A stretch of DNA of 64,000 bases from Aquimarina sediminis (GCF_002895435.1 NZ_POYJ01000010.1:124001-188000); one strand, 5' to 3'. Counted from the first letter of the stretch, positions 1 to 9,571 are shown. The notes: generated by a model not told the origin, from the letters alone. Translations and numbers: made by a program.

Positions 1-403
1 CTGCTAACTGTAAAATATCACCTGTTAGCAACATATAAATCATATTATCTAATATAACAGGAGTTGTCCATCCATAAGCTTCAATAAAAGCATCGGGTAC
101 TGTCCCAATCAAAACAGGGACAACAAATTTTAAAAAATTCATAATATACCCAGCCGCAAGGATGTATAAAGCACGTTTTATAGATAAAACAATGCTTTGA
201 TTTCTTGATAGCGTAAATGATACTCCCATTGCTATTAAAAACATGGGGGTTCCTTTTCCTATAAAATGAACGACTTCTCCTAACCAGGTATCTGCTTGAG
301 TTGGTATATCTCCATAAATCCAAAGTGTATGCACCATAATTACCATCAACACACTTACCCCTCTTGCCAGATCTATTGCTAAAATTCTTTCGTTACTTTT
401 CAT
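1..403 (-). CDS. Membrane acyltransferase-like protein (DUF1624/DUF418 type), 3' end outside window
   Basis: Translating the minus strand from the ATG at 403 gives an open frame of 134 residues that runs off the left edge. It begins MKSNERILAIDLARG and continues with a hydrophobic helix ending in a conserved His (IMVHT). This is the usual N-terminus of polytopic acyltransferases of the DUF1624/DUF418/heparan-glucosaminide acetyltransferase group. At least three membrane segments are visible. Its ATG overlaps the TGA of the preceding gene (ATGA at 403-400), so it is translationally coupled as the last visible gene of the siderophore operon. A tailoring role is only inferred. The family call is moderate because most of the protein is missing. 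Confidence 0.6.
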   Translation of the reverse strand, partial: MKSNERILAIDLARGVSVLMVIMVHTLWIYGDIPTQADTWLGEVVHFIGKGTPMFLIAMGVSFTLSRNQSIVLSIKRALYILAAGYIMNFLKFVVPVLIGTVPDAFIEAYGWTTPVILDNMIYMLLTGDILQLA

Positions 404-1398
404 TTATCTTTTAAGTTTATGCTTTGAGTTTTTGTTTGTTTTATTAATTCTTCTTGTATCCAAGCCTCAGACCTATAGTCGCTAGCTTTTTTGCCCCCAT
501 CAATATGGTTCCAACCGGGATACATAATTAGGTATTTGAATTTATCAGACCACTTTGTTGCTGTTTTCATATCGTTCCAAAGTTCTTTCCACAATACCAT
601 CTGAATCTGCCATTGGCTCTCGCTATTTATACTATCACCCATCAAACCATATATTGGTTTTTCATCATCAAGTTCTTCTTGTAGAGTGCCAAAAATTTTA
701 TCCCATATAGAAAAGGTTTCCCCATAATTGGTATCTAAGTACTTATGATTTTTTGCATGATGCACTCTATGTAACGAAGGTGTTATGAGTATTTTTTCTA
801 ACCAAGGTCGTCTGCCAACTAATTTTTCACTTACATGCTCATAAAGCCCATATAGATTTGCAATCATCTCAATTATAAAAATCATAAATGGATTAAACCC
901 GAGTAATGGAAGCCACAAGATTGTATGAGGCATGTGTAAAAAAATGAGAAATGATCCTCGTACTGCTACGGTTAACTTCATTTCTTCTGCTGTATGATGT
1001 ACGCCATGGATACACCAAAAAAAGCGAACTTTATGCCCTATAAAATGCAATACATAAAACATAAAATCATATACAAGATAAGCTAGAACCCATATATACC
1101 ATTCATACCCCAGAGTAAATAACCGATATTCATATCCCCACATCATAATCCCCAGGATCACAATCTTACCCAAAAAAATATAAGGAATAGATTGTAACAC
1201 ATAGGATACAATATTAACCACCCCTTCTTTGTGACTCTCTATTTTTTTAATTATAAACAGAACTAGCCACTCTATAGCCACAAGGCTTATAATAATAATT
1301 CCTGAAATACTCTCAAATTTACCTACCCACACTTGGATTGTTTCGGTCATATCGTTTAAAAAAAAGGTTAATACTTCTTCTATTTGGTGAGATTGCAC
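400..1398 (-). CDS. Fatty acid hydroxylase / sterol desaturase superfamily membrane protein
   Basis: This is a 332-residue integral membrane protein with about four hydrophobic segments (roughly 32-50, 62-88, 98-120 and 145-185). It carries the three histidine clusters that bind the di-iron centre in this superfamily: H118-x3-H122, H131-x2-H134-H135 and H210-x2-H213-H214. Members hydroxylate or desaturate lipids using O2; the substrate here is unknown. The reading frame opens with GTG at 1398, 11 bp after the nitroreductase stop; the first in-frame ATG is at residue 17. It sits between a nitroreductase and an acyltransferase in the siderophore operon, so it may modify the siderophore or a membrane lipid. 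Family assignment is firm, role is inference. Confidence 0.8.
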   Translation of the reverse strand: MQSHQIEEVLTFFLNDMTETIQVWVGKFESISGIIIISLVAIEWLVLFIIKKIESHKEGVVNIVSYVLQSIPYIFLGKIVILGIMMWGYEYRLFTLGYEWYIWVLAYLVYDFMFYVLHFIGHKVRFFWCIHGVHHTAEEMKLTVAVRGSFLIFLHMPHTILWLPLLGFNPFMIFIIEMIANLYGLYEHVSEKLVGRRPWLEKILITPSLHRVHHAKNHKYLDTNYGETFSIWDKIFGTLQEELDDEKPIYGLMGDSINSESQWQIQMVLWKELWNDMKTATKWSDKFKYLIMYPGWNHIDGGKKASDYRSEAWIQEELIKQTKTQSINLKDK

Positions 1399-1409
1399 TA
1401 CCTCACTCT

Positions 1410-2042
1410 TTATTTCTTATAATCACGGGTTAACTTTCTGGATAAAGGTTTACGTTTTCTTCTTCTCTTCTCTAAGTTGTTTTTGGGGTATCCCATAAAA
1501 AAAACACCAAGACATTTTTCATTAGAAGCAAGTTCTAGATACTCATTGCAATACTGTATAGAAGCCTCGCATGTATCCCAATAACAGCCAATCTCCATAG
1601 CGGTACAAGAGAGCCACATGTTTTGTACTGCACAGGAGATAGCTGCGATTTCTTCCCACTCTGGTATGCTAGCTCTTTCATTGCGCTGAAAGATGATAGC
1701 CAACATAGATGCATTTTTTGCATACTCCAATGTTTCTTGATGTCTGGATTTTGGAAACTGATGCTTAGACAGTCTTTTCTGATAAAAATCAAGCATGTAT
1801 TTTCCTAAATCTGTATGATGAGCACCTTCTAACAATTCAAAACGCCATGGTTGCGTCATTTTATGAGTAGGAGCCCAAGTGGCATTAGTAACTATTTCTT
1901 CAATAATCTCATTCGTTACTTTTTTACTAGAAAAAGAAAAAGCATAGGTAGTTTTTCGTTCTCTAATTAGTTTACTAATAAGATGTAGTTTTCCTTTAGC
2001 TGATTCTGCGATCGTTTTATGATTTAATAACCTTGAGTTCAT
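1410..2042 (-). CDS. Nitroreductase-family flavoprotein
   Basis: The 210-residue product matches the FMN-dependent nitroreductase fold: an N-terminal RKTTYAFS-type segment (near residue 30, where members bind FMN phosphate), the ATWAPTHKMTQPWRF motif near residue 55-70, and a C-terminal GYP segment (MGYPKNNLEKRRRKRK). The tail is strongly basic. It starts 3 bp after the stop of the IucA/IucC synthetase gene, so it belongs to the same transcript. Nitroreductases reduce nitro groups, quinones or flavins with NAD(P)H. In a siderophore operon it could act as a ferric reductase or on an N-oxidised intermediate, which is speculation. Family confidence is good. Confidence 0.8.
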   Translation of the reverse strand: MNSRLLNHKTIAESAKGKLHLISKLIRERKTTYAFSFSSKKVTNEIIEEIVTNATWAPTHKMTQPWRFELLEGAHHTDLGKYMLDFYQKRLSKHQFPKSRHQETLEYAKNASMLAIIFQRNERASIPEWEEIAAISCAVQNMWLSCTAMEIGCYWDTCEASIQYCNEYLELASNEKCLGVFFMGYPKNNLEKRRRKRKPLSRKLTRDYKK

Positions 2043-2045
2043 TTT

Positions 2046-3887
2046 TTAGATATTACTCATAGCAGAAACTTGTACAGTCTTACTACTATACTCTGCGATT
2101 GGGTTTTTAAGAGTCCCTACAAACTGTAAACTTTCAATAGGATCAGCTAGGTCTAACATTTGTTTTGTGTTGTTTAATTGTAGTCTATTCAAGCAACATC
2201 TATCAAACTCAGATTCAAAAAGGTTATACTTTATATATTTCTCTTCCAATTCTGGATGTTCTTTCTGGTATGTATAGATACAATCTGCTACAAGTTTCCA
2301 AAACAGTTCTTCTGGGTATCTTCCATGTTCTGCTAATACATTTGCCATAAATCGGAAAAAACAATCAAAAACATCAGTAAAAATTGACAACACCTTCATC
2401 TTATCAGAGGTTTCTGTATACAGGCGTTTTACTTTTTCTGGTAAATCCAACTCGGGGTTAAAAACGATGACTTCTTCTGTTATATCTTTCATCAGCACTT
2501 TTACTGGAGTATGATTTTCCATAACCATAATGAGGTTTTCTCCATGGGGCATAAAAACCATTTCGTAAGTATAAAAACAATGTAACAATGGACTCAAATA
2601 ACAATGCAAGTATTTTTTTAACCAGACCGAAGTGTCAAAAGGAGAAGATTTTATCAGTTCGACAAGCAATGAAGACCCATCTTTATCCATATGCAAAAAT
2701 GCCGCCATGGTCATGACTTCTTGATTCGCTTTAATTTTTGATTTTGGTGATTCTCGCCATAAAGACGATAGCATTTTATTATGAGCATTTGTCTTACCTA
2801 GAACTTCGTAGTTGAAGTTTCTATATCCCACCGTAGCTACTTCACCAAGCATCATAAAACCAGTTTCCTGAAGATATTTATCATCTTCTAACAATTCGGT
2901 TATCCAGGCTGTAATACTAGGGGTACTTTGCATATAGTATGGAGAGAGACCACGCATAAACCCCATATTGAGAATAGAAAGCGCTGTTTTGGTATATAAT
3001 TTACCTGGATTCGTTTTGTTATACAATGTTCTGATGGATTGCTGAGCAGAATACAGGTCTTCTCCTTTTCCTAAAAACACAAGATCCTGATTTGCTATAT
3101 CAGCAGCAAAAACATGAGCAATTTTATTATGCCACTGCCATGGATGGACTGGAATAAAAACATATGATTCCATATCCAACCCTAAACTCTCCAATACATC
3201 ATTAAATTTGGCAATCGTTGCAACCCCTAATTCTTTTTGCATCAAAGACTTGTACTCAAACCCTTTTACTGCCGTAAAGGTAGCCTTGCTCAGATGTCCA
3301 GCTAACCAAATAAGTTGAAACGAATTATCAGCTTCTGGAGCGTATTTGTTATAATCTTCAATGTTAAATCCAATCCGACCATTATTGGCTACAAAACAAG
3401 GATGTCCTTCTGTCATAGCATGCTCGATCACTTGAAAACTACCTTGAACAAGCATCGAAGAAGTAATGTTCTTGTTATGATATTTATATGCTGCCCCCGA
3501 CAATGTGCTGGTAATTTCTTCTAAATATGTAGGTAACATATCGTCAGGAATACCTAAGATATCCTTAAATTCTAGAACAAAATGAATTGCATCTATGACT
3601 GTTGGAATTCCATTTTGTTTCTTTAGAAGAGTCTTTTCATCGATATGCCAATGATCTAAACTTCTTCGCTTAGCTTTAAATTCATAAGTCACACCTGGGG
3701 TGTTTGAAGCTAAAACATAATGTCCCCACTCTTTCTCCTTACGAAGAAACTTTGGTTCCAAAAGCAATTCGTGTGAAAATTCACTAATTGCTTTTTTCAC
3801 CAAAGCACGATTTACTTCTTTCCAGGCTATTGGAGTTAAATGATCTAGGTTTACCTCAGTTTCAATTGGTTTATCTATTGTAATCAT
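2046..3887 (-). CDS. IucA/IucC-family siderophore synthetase (stand-alone copy)
   Basis: The 613-residue protein has the full set of NIS synthetase motifs: EGHPCFVANNGRIGF (160-174), HPWQW (248-252), KTALSILNMGFMRGL (300-314), LHCFYTYEMVFMPHGENL (435-452) and KDITEE (467-472). These build the ATP/carboxylate site and the FhuF-like iron-binding C-terminal region. Family members activate a carboxylate as an acyl adenylate and condense it with an amine or hydroxylamine. It is clearly paralogous to the synthetase half of the fused gene at 4515-6974; for example, the C-termini share CLNRLQLNN. It lies 11 bp downstream of a separate GNAT gene. Why the operon holds two synthetases is open: two condensation steps or two products. 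Confidence 0.93.
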   Translation of the reverse strand: MITIDKPIETEVNLDHLTPIAWKEVNRALVKKAISEFSHELLLEPKFLRKEKEWGHYVLASNTPGVTYEFKAKRRSLDHWHIDEKTLLKKQNGIPTVIDAIHFVLEFKDILGIPDDMLPTYLEEITSTLSGAAYKYHNKNITSSMLVQGSFQVIEHAMTEGHPCFVANNGRIGFNIEDYNKYAPEADNSFQLIWLAGHLSKATFTAVKGFEYKSLMQKELGVATIAKFNDVLESLGLDMESYVFIPVHPWQWHNKIAHVFAADIANQDLVFLGKGEDLYSAQQSIRTLYNKTNPGKLYTKTALSILNMGFMRGLSPYYMQSTPSITAWITELLEDDKYLQETGFMMLGEVATVGYRNFNYEVLGKTNAHNKMLSSLWRESPKSKIKANQEVMTMAAFLHMDKDGSSLLVELIKSSPFDTSVWLKKYLHCYLSPLLHCFYTYEMVFMPHGENLIMVMENHTPVKVLMKDITEEVIVFNPELDLPEKVKRLYTETSDKMKVLSIFTDVFDCFFRFMANVLAEHGRYPEELFWKLVADCIYTYQKEHPELEEKYIKYNLFESEFDRCCLNRLQLNNTKQMLDLADPIESLQFVGTLKNPIAEYSSKTVQVSAMSNI

Positions 3888-3898
3888 TGATTTTGTTT

Positions 3899-4504
3899 TT
3901 AGATGGCGCTACTTTTATCATTAATGGACAACAGTGCTTTCTTATAATCTTCTTTTTCACAAAAAGCTATTGCTGCTCTCTTATGGGGTAAATCGACTTC
4001 TTTATGATATTTGAATCCAGCCTTTTTATTAAGTATGTGAATTTTATCATTTCGTACATCGGGTTCTACTACTATACGATCTGTTCTTGGATCAGTAAAG
4101 AGATATTCAATTATGGTAGAAAAAACATACCATGTAAAATTTGAGATCTTTTTCTTGGCAGGTCCCACTAAAATATGCATCCCGCAATCTCCTTCTTTAG
4201 CATCGTAATAATCCGAGATAGGATCTTTTGAAGCTTTATAGCGCTCCATTAAAAAAATAGGTTGATCATCAAGCATACCTATAAAAGCGTCATGATGATT
4301 CGACTCTACTATTTCTTGGTAAGCAATTTTTACTTCTTCCAGAGTATACTCCTGCATCCCCCAATAAGTAGCATAAGGTTTGGTTACCCAATCATATATG
4401 GTTTGGACATCTTTTTCTAAGTCAAAAAATCGTAACTGTATATCTCCAAGGCTTTTAATTGTTTTAGAAAAAACAGTAGTTGATAGTATCGCAGCGTTAT
4501 TCAT
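3899..4504 (-). CDS. GNAT N-acyltransferase, IucB/RhbD type
   Basis: This is a 201-residue acyltransferase of the siderophore (Acetyltransf_8) type, with motifs DWVTKPYATYWGMQEYT, CGMHILVGP and RIVVEPDVRNDKI. These match the N-terminal domain of the fused protein upstream (DWVNRDYAMFWGMQ, CGIHIIV, RIIVEPDIRN). The open frame could begin at 4579, inside the preceding gene, but the ATG at 4504 is preferred: it follows the upstream stop by 10 bp and has AAGGAT as a Shine-Dalgarno-like sequence 7 bp before it. The family N-acylates hydroxylated diamines with acetyl-CoA or succinyl-CoA. It is a paralogue of the domain next door, which suggests duplication of a GNAT-synthetase module. Confidence 0.87.
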   Translation of the reverse strand: MNNAAILSTTVFSKTIKSLGDIQLRFFDLEKDVQTIYDWVTKPYATYWGMQEYTLEEVKIAYQEIVESNHHDAFIGMLDDQPIFLMERYKASKDPISDYYDAKEGDCGMHILVGPAKKKISNFTWYVFSTIIEYLFTDPRTDRIVVEPDVRNDKIHILNKKAGFKYHKEVDLPHKRAAIAFCEKEDYKKALLSINDKSSAI

Positions 4505-4520
4505 AAATAGATCCTTATAG
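4502..4520 (-). promoter_or_regulatory. Ribosome binding site that decides the GNAT start
   Basis: On the minus strand AAGGAT lies about 7 bp before the ATG at 4504. This supports the shorter start for the GNAT gene rather than the upstream start at 4579, which would overlap the fused synthetase by 65 bp. Confidence 0.55.
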
Positions 4521-6974
4521 TTGAGGAGAGTATTCTTTTCTTTTAAAAGCAGCAATTGGATTTTGTAATCTCCCTGCAAATTGAAGTAGTGCTACAGGAT
4601 CATCCAAATCTATCATTTGCTTGTTATTATTTAACTGCAATCGATTAAGGCAGGATAAATGAAAATCTGATTCAAAAAGATCATATTGTCTAAATTTTGC
4701 TTCATTTTCTGGATAACGATCTTGATATTCTTGAATATTTTCTGCTACCCCTTCCCAGAATTTTTCTTCAGAATATCCTGCATGTTCTACTAATATCTGA
4801 GACATAAACCTGAAAAAACCATCAAAAACATCTGTAAATATGGATAGTAGCTTTACATCTTCGGGTACAGGCGCATACATACGCTTCAAGTGTTCTGGAA
4901 GGGCTACATCTGGACTGAGAATGCAAGCTTCTTCTGTTATATCTTTAAGCAATATTTTTACAGGAATATTATCTTCTAGTACCATAATTATATTTTCGCC
5001 ATGTGGCATGAAGACCAAATCAAAATGATAAAAACAATGTAACAGCGGACTTAGGTATGCCTTAAAGTATCTACGTAACCATTCAGATATTGATAATCCA
5101 GAAGCTTCGATAATCTTAGGAAGAAATGCTTTTCCGGCATGGTCAACATGTAAGAACGCTGCCATAGTCATTGGTTTTTGCTCTTCCTCTATGGCAGACA
5201 TAGGGCTTTCTCTCCATAGCGAGGCTAACATCTTATTGTAATCATTATGTGGACCAAATTCTTCAAAGTATGGATTCACATAACTAATAGAACCTATCTC
5301 TCCCAGCATTCTAAATCCGGTTTCCTGAATATATGAATCCTTATACAGTAACTCTTCTAACCAAACTGCCATTTTTGGAGCCGTTCCTAGATAATATAAA
5401 GGCAGTCCTCTCATAAATCCCATATTCAAAATTGAAAGAGCAGTTTTGGTATAAAATTTTTGAGGATTGGTTGTATTAAATAGTGTTCGTACTGACTGTT
5501 GCGCAAGATATTGGTCAGGACCATAGCCTAAACAAATTAGATTTCCTATTGCGATTTCTGGTGAAAAAATATTTGCCAATTTATTGAACCATTGCCATGG
5601 ATGCATAGGAATAAACAGATAATCATCTGGATCAAAACCTTTATCTTCTATTACTGAATTAAATGACGAAATTGTATCTTGATCTAATTCTTGTCGAATT
5701 AACACTTCATAAGGTAAATTCTCTATTGCGGCATATACAGTACTGTTTTTATGACCTGCCAACCATATCAGAGAAAAAGAATTCCCTGCCTCGGGAGCAT
5801 AAGATCTATAGTCACTACTGTCAAAACCTATCCTGCCATTATTAGCAACAAAACCTGGATGACCTTCTATCATAGATTGCTCTATGGTTTGAAAATCCGA
5901 AGATACCAAATCTAGTGCCCCTGGGTTTCCTTTTACATATTTAAAAGCGCTCCCGTAAAGAGTACTAATAATTTCTTCCAGATATACTGGCATAGCACTA
6001 TCATCTATACCTAACTGTTTTCTAAATTCTTTAATAAATAAAATAGCATCGAGGCGTATTGATTTCCCATCTTCATATTTTTTGATAGAAAGTTCATTAA
6101 TCCAAAGATGATTTAATGCTAGCTTTTTTGCCCGATATATATATTGAATTGTATTGTTATCTGCTTTTAAAACATATGTATTCCACCCATCAGCAAGTTC
6201 TTCAATTATCTTTGGTTCTATAAGTAATTCATGAGCAAATTCGCATATTGCCTTTTTGATTAACAGGGTATTTACTTTCACCCATAATTCAGGCTGCATA
6301 TGTGCCACTGATTGCTGAGGCGAAACAGCATTATCGAGAGTATTCATAGCACTTCTTTTATTCATTTGTGGAGATATTTTAAGTTGTTGGTGTGTTTCTT
6401 TTGTTAAGAATGCAAGTTGTGCAGTCTTATGTGGGAGTTCGACTATTGCATTAAGTTGAAAACCTACTCGTTGACAGAGTGCAAACATTTTTTTATTTCT
6501 TATGTCTGGCTCTACTATAATTCGATTTGTTTTTTCATTCTGAAAAACAAAATTCATGATAGTATCAAACATGTACCAGGTAAAGTTTTTAATTTTACCC
6601 TCTGTTGGTGGTGCTACGATAATATGAATTCCGCAATCATCATCCTTGGCATGATAATGATCTCCTATAAGATCTTTTTGAGGATGATAGCGTTCTAATA
6701 CAAAAACAGGCTGGTCATTATATTCCCCAACAAAAACATCATAATGATCTGGTTGCATTAAGGTTCTATATTCTTGTTTTACTTGCTCAAGAGAGCATTG
6801 TTGCATCCCCCAGAACATAGCATAGTCACGATTTACCCAATCATGTAATGTGGTACTATCTTTTTCAACATCAAAAGAGCGTATATCAATATTCCCAAAA
6901 CCTTCATAAGATGATGAAAACACATAAGCTTCTTTTGATGGTACTGCAAAATTTGTATGTTCTTGAACTGACAT
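4515..6974 (-). CDS. Fused GNAT acyltransferase-IucA/IucC siderophore synthetase (BibC-like)
   Basis: This 819-residue bifunctional protein has a GNAT domain at about 25-195 (DWVNRDYAMFWGMQ, CGIHIIVAPP, RIIVEPDIRN). A linker rich in Met/Ser/Gln runs to about 225, followed by a complete IucA/IucC synthetase to the C-terminus (EGHPGFVANNGRIGF, HPWQW, KTALSILNMGFMRGL, MPHGENI, KDITEE). The same architecture is known from BibC of the bisucaberin pathway, where the enzyme acylates N-hydroxycadaverine and then couples two units. With the decarboxylase and monooxygenase of this operon, it should build a dihydroxamate from N-hydroxy-N-acyl-diamine units. The gene is flanked by close neighbours (10 bp each side). 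Whether the acyl donor is succinyl-CoA or acetyl-CoA cannot be read from the sequence. Confidence 0.92.
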   Translation of the reverse strand: MSVQEHTNFAVPSKEAYVFSSSYEGFGNIDIRSFDVEKDSTTLHDWVNRDYAMFWGMQQCSLEQVKQEYRTLMQPDHYDVFVGEYNDQPVFVLERYHPQKDLIGDHYHAKDDDCGIHIIVAPPTEGKIKNFTWYMFDTIMNFVFQNEKTNRIIVEPDIRNKKMFALCQRVGFQLNAIVELPHKTAQLAFLTKETHQQLKISPQMNKRSAMNTLDNAVSPQQSVAHMQPELWVKVNTLLIKKAICEFAHELLIEPKIIEELADGWNTYVLKADNNTIQYIYRAKKLALNHLWINELSIKKYEDGKSIRLDAILFIKEFRKQLGIDDSAMPVYLEEIISTLYGSAFKYVKGNPGALDLVSSDFQTIEQSMIEGHPGFVANNGRIGFDSSDYRSYAPEAGNSFSLIWLAGHKNSTVYAAIENLPYEVLIRQELDQDTISSFNSVIEDKGFDPDDYLFIPMHPWQWFNKLANIFSPEIAIGNLICLGYGPDQYLAQQSVRTLFNTTNPQKFYTKTALSILNMGFMRGLPLYYLGTAPKMAVWLEELLYKDSYIQETGFRMLGEIGSISYVNPYFEEFGPHNDYNKMLASLWRESPMSAIEEEQKPMTMAAFLHVDHAGKAFLPKIIEASGLSISEWLRRYFKAYLSPLLHCFYHFDLVFMPHGENIIMVLEDNIPVKILLKDITEEACILSPDVALPEHLKRMYAPVPEDVKLLSIFTDVFDGFFRFMSQILVEHAGYSEEKFWEGVAENIQEYQDRYPENEAKFRQYDLFESDFHLSCLNRLQLNNNKQMIDLDDPVALLQFAGRLQNPIAAFKRKEYSPQL

Positions 6975-6984
6975 ATAATAATCT

Positions 6985-8172
6985 TTATGTTTTTGCTAGT
7001 TGCTTTACCCGTGTTCTAAATATTGTTTTGTGAAATAAGAAGTAGTAGACTCCCAATGTTATAAAGAAACCTCCAAAAGCTACTGTAAAAGGAGTTTGCA
7101 CTCCATTAGCATCTACCAAGATTCCTACAGAAAAAGAAGCCAGTAATATTCCTAGATTTTGAAAGAAATGTACTTTACTATAGTCTACCGCATATCGGTC
7201 TGGAGAACTAAATTCAAATAACAAAACATCAAAACGTACTAGACCTTGAAAAATCGCCCAACCGTAAACAATCCTTCCTAATATGACTATTGCACCAAAG
7301 GGAAGCCCTTGAAGAATTAGTCCGATTACTCCTAAAAACAATGCTGGTATAATACCTTGATATTTGGTTTTAGAAATACGTTTTGTATTCACCCAAAGAG
7401 CAATTAAAGCCACAAACCCAGGGATTGCATATATAGACCCTGAGATTAATTTACTATTGTACTGGGAAATACTTTCCCAGTACAAAGAGAAAAACGGGCG
7501 GATTATAAAATCACTGAAATATAAGATCATCGTTACTAATCCAATCTTAAGAATAAAACCTTTGGGGATAATTTTATCCTTGGCATCAAGGGTAGATTTA
7601 GTTTCGACAATCTTTTTGGTATCATATCGTTTACTAGACAATAGATATATACTCATTCCCATTTGTATAAAATCTCCAGCGGCCATGATCAGAAAAATAT
7701 AGCTGGCATCAATAAGATCTACGGTTAATCCACCGATAACGGCCCCTAAAATTCCTCCCATATGCACGACAACTGATAGTAATCCAATAGTATTTGCATG
7801 TTCTTTTTGAGTAATTATCTTTAAGATATATGGATACACCAAGAGATAACTTCCTTTAAATAATATCATTACCAAGGATATTACCCAAAAATTAGTGTAA
7901 GATGTAGTGGTATAACAAAGTAATGCTAGTATCCCAGCTATACCTTGTGTGTATATCAAAATATTGAGTTCAGTAACCTTTTTAGATATATATGCCCAAA
8001 ATGGAAAAGCAATCATTACCATAAAACAAATAGCAGCAAAATAATACCCTACATATTCTGGATTAGTAACTCCAAATCGCGCTTCAAAAAACTGTGGATA
8101 AAAGGGGTGTAACAAATAGTCACTTACCACAGCTATCAAAGTCATGAGGATAAGAAAATTTTTCAAACTCAT
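6985..8172 (-). CDS. MFS transporter, probable siderophore exporter
   Basis: This 395-residue protein has about 12 hydrophobic helices. A central charged loop (SSKRYDTKKIVETKSTLDAK) splits two six-helix halves, the standard major facilitator layout. It lies between the monooxygenase and the fused synthetase genes with short gaps (61 and 10 bp), the usual place for a siderophore efflux pump. No TonB-dependent siderophore receptor or ABC importer is visible in the operon, so uptake genes must be elsewhere or beyond the left edge. MFS assignment is firm; export rather than import is inferred from context. Confidence 0.85.
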   Translation of the reverse strand: MSLKNFLILMTLIAVVSDYLLHPFYPQFFEARFGVTNPEYVGYYFAAICFMVMIAFPFWAYISKKVTELNILIYTQGIAGILALLCYTTTSYTNFWVISLVMILFKGSYLLVYPYILKIITQKEHANTIGLLSVVVHMGGILGAVIGGLTVDLIDASYIFLIMAAGDFIQMGMSIYLLSSKRYDTKKIVETKSTLDAKDKIIPKGFILKIGLVTMILYFSDFIIRPFFSLYWESISQYNSKLISGSIYAIPGFVALIALWVNTKRISKTKYQGIIPALFLGVIGLILQGLPFGAIVILGRIVYGWAIFQGLVRFDVLLFEFSSPDRYAVDYSKVHFFQNLGILLASFSVGILVDANGVQTPFTVAFGGFFITLGVYYFLFHKTIFRTRVKQLAKT

Positions 8173-8233
8173 AGTGACAACATATTATTTCTTTGGCTCC
8201 ATTTCTTTTTACTACCTAGGTACATATATCAAC

Positions 8234-9559
8234 TTAGTACGTAATAGACTCTATTATTTCTTCGTCCTGAGTTACTTCAAACTGTTGAAAAGCGATACGT
8301 TTTTCTACTGGGTAATACTCCTTTCCTGTTAATTCTTTAATTATAAAAGAATTACGATAACATGCCATTCCTAAATCAGGAGTAACAAACCCATGAGTAT
8401 GTAGCTCTGCATTTTGCACAAAGATGTCTTCTCCTTTTGTATCGATACTATAGTTACGATGTACTGCATAACGCTCTTTATCGTCCCATAAAATACGATC
8501 TGCGATACCTTCTATAAATTCAGGTTTCTGATACGCATAACCAGTAGCGAGGACTAATGCTTCGGTTTGATGTCTATACAGCTTATCTTGTTCAATTTGA
8601 TGTAGTTTCAGACTAAATTTGTCTTGATCATCATACTGCGCTGCAGTTAACTCAGAATTAGTACGTAACGATATCTTAATATCTTTATTGGTTAATTGCT
8701 TGGTGTAGATCATATCATAAATATCTGCTATAAGATCCTGATTGATTCCTTTAAAAAGATGTTTTTGATTATGAATTAAATCATCCCTCTTGTCTGATGG
8801 CAAATTATAGAAATAGTCCACATATTCTGGAGAAGTCATCTCTAAGGTTAGTTTGGAATATTCTAATGGAAAAAACCTAGGTGATCTGGTAATCCAATTT
8901 AACTGATATTTTTTTATATCAATATCCTGTAAGAGATCATAAAAAATCTCAGCTGCACTTTGTCCACTCCCTAGTATAGTAATAGATTCTTTGGACTGTA
9001 GTGTTGATTTGTGCCCGAGATATGAAGAAGAATGAACTGCCTTCCCTTCTAGTTGCTTACAACAATCTGGCACAAAAGGCTGGGTTCCCGTACCTAATAC
9101 AAGCTTTTTTGCTTTATATATCTTTATAGCATCTGTATTGGTACATCTTGATGTAACAACATAATATTTCTCATCACTATTATATTGTATATGTGTAACC
9201 TCTGTATTAAAAAATAAGTTCGGCAATTTTGATATTACCCATTGACAGTATTGATTATATTCATTACGAAGCAGTAAGAAATTCTCTTTTATATAAAAAG
9301 AATACATTCGTCCTTGTTCTTTTATATAGTTTAAAAAGCTAAAAGGGCTAGTCGGATCTGCCAAGGTCACCAAATCTGCCATAAACGGAATCTGAAGTGT
9401 TGTATCCTGAAGTAGCATCCCAGGATGCCAATCGAACTTAGGTCTTCTATCTAAAAAGATGCCATTTAATTCATCAATCGGCTCAGTTAAACAAGCTAGC
9501 CCCAAATTAAAAGGTCCTATTCCTACAGCTACATAATCTACTATTTTAGTATCACTCAT
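8234..9559 (-). CDS. Diamine/lysine N-monooxygenase (IucD/SidA/AlcA family)
   Basis: The 441-residue flavoenzyme has an FAD-binding GIGPFNLGLA near residue 13, HPGMLLQDTTLQIPFMADL (the substrate/FAD region typical of this family), an NADPH-binding GSGQSAAEI near residue 198, and the late ATGYAYQKP motif. Members use O2 and NADPH to N-hydroxylate lysine, ornithine, putrescine or cadaverine. It lies 12 bp downstream of a PLP decarboxylase gene, so its substrate is probably a decarboxylated diamine (cadaverine or putrescine) rather than the free amino acid. This is the hydroxamate-forming step. The exact diamine remains undetermined. Confidence 0.92.
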   Translation of the reverse strand: MSDTKIVDYVAVGIGPFNLGLACLTEPIDELNGIFLDRRPKFDWHPGMLLQDTTLQIPFMADLVTLADPTSPFSFLNYIKEQGRMYSFYIKENFLLLRNEYNQYCQWVISKLPNLFFNTEVTHIQYNSDEKYYVVTSRCTNTDAIKIYKAKKLVLGTGTQPFVPDCCKQLEGKAVHSSSYLGHKSTLQSKESITILGSGQSAAEIFYDLLQDIDIKKYQLNWITRSPRFFPLEYSKLTLEMTSPEYVDYFYNLPSDKRDDLIHNQKHLFKGINQDLIADIYDMIYTKQLTNKDIKISLRTNSELTAAQYDDQDKFSLKLHQIEQDKLYRHQTEALVLATGYAYQKPEFIEGIADRILWDDKERYAVHRNYSIDTKGEDIFVQNAELHTHGFVTPDLGMACYRNSFIIKELTGKEYYPVEKRIAFQQFEVTQDEEIIESITY

Positions 9560-9571
9560 CTTAATATCTTT

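Noticed and set aside
4505..4579. Upstream start of the GNAT gene
   Set aside because: It would overlap the fused synthetase by 65 bp; the ATG at 4504 has a Shine-Dalgarno-like AAGGAT and matches family length.
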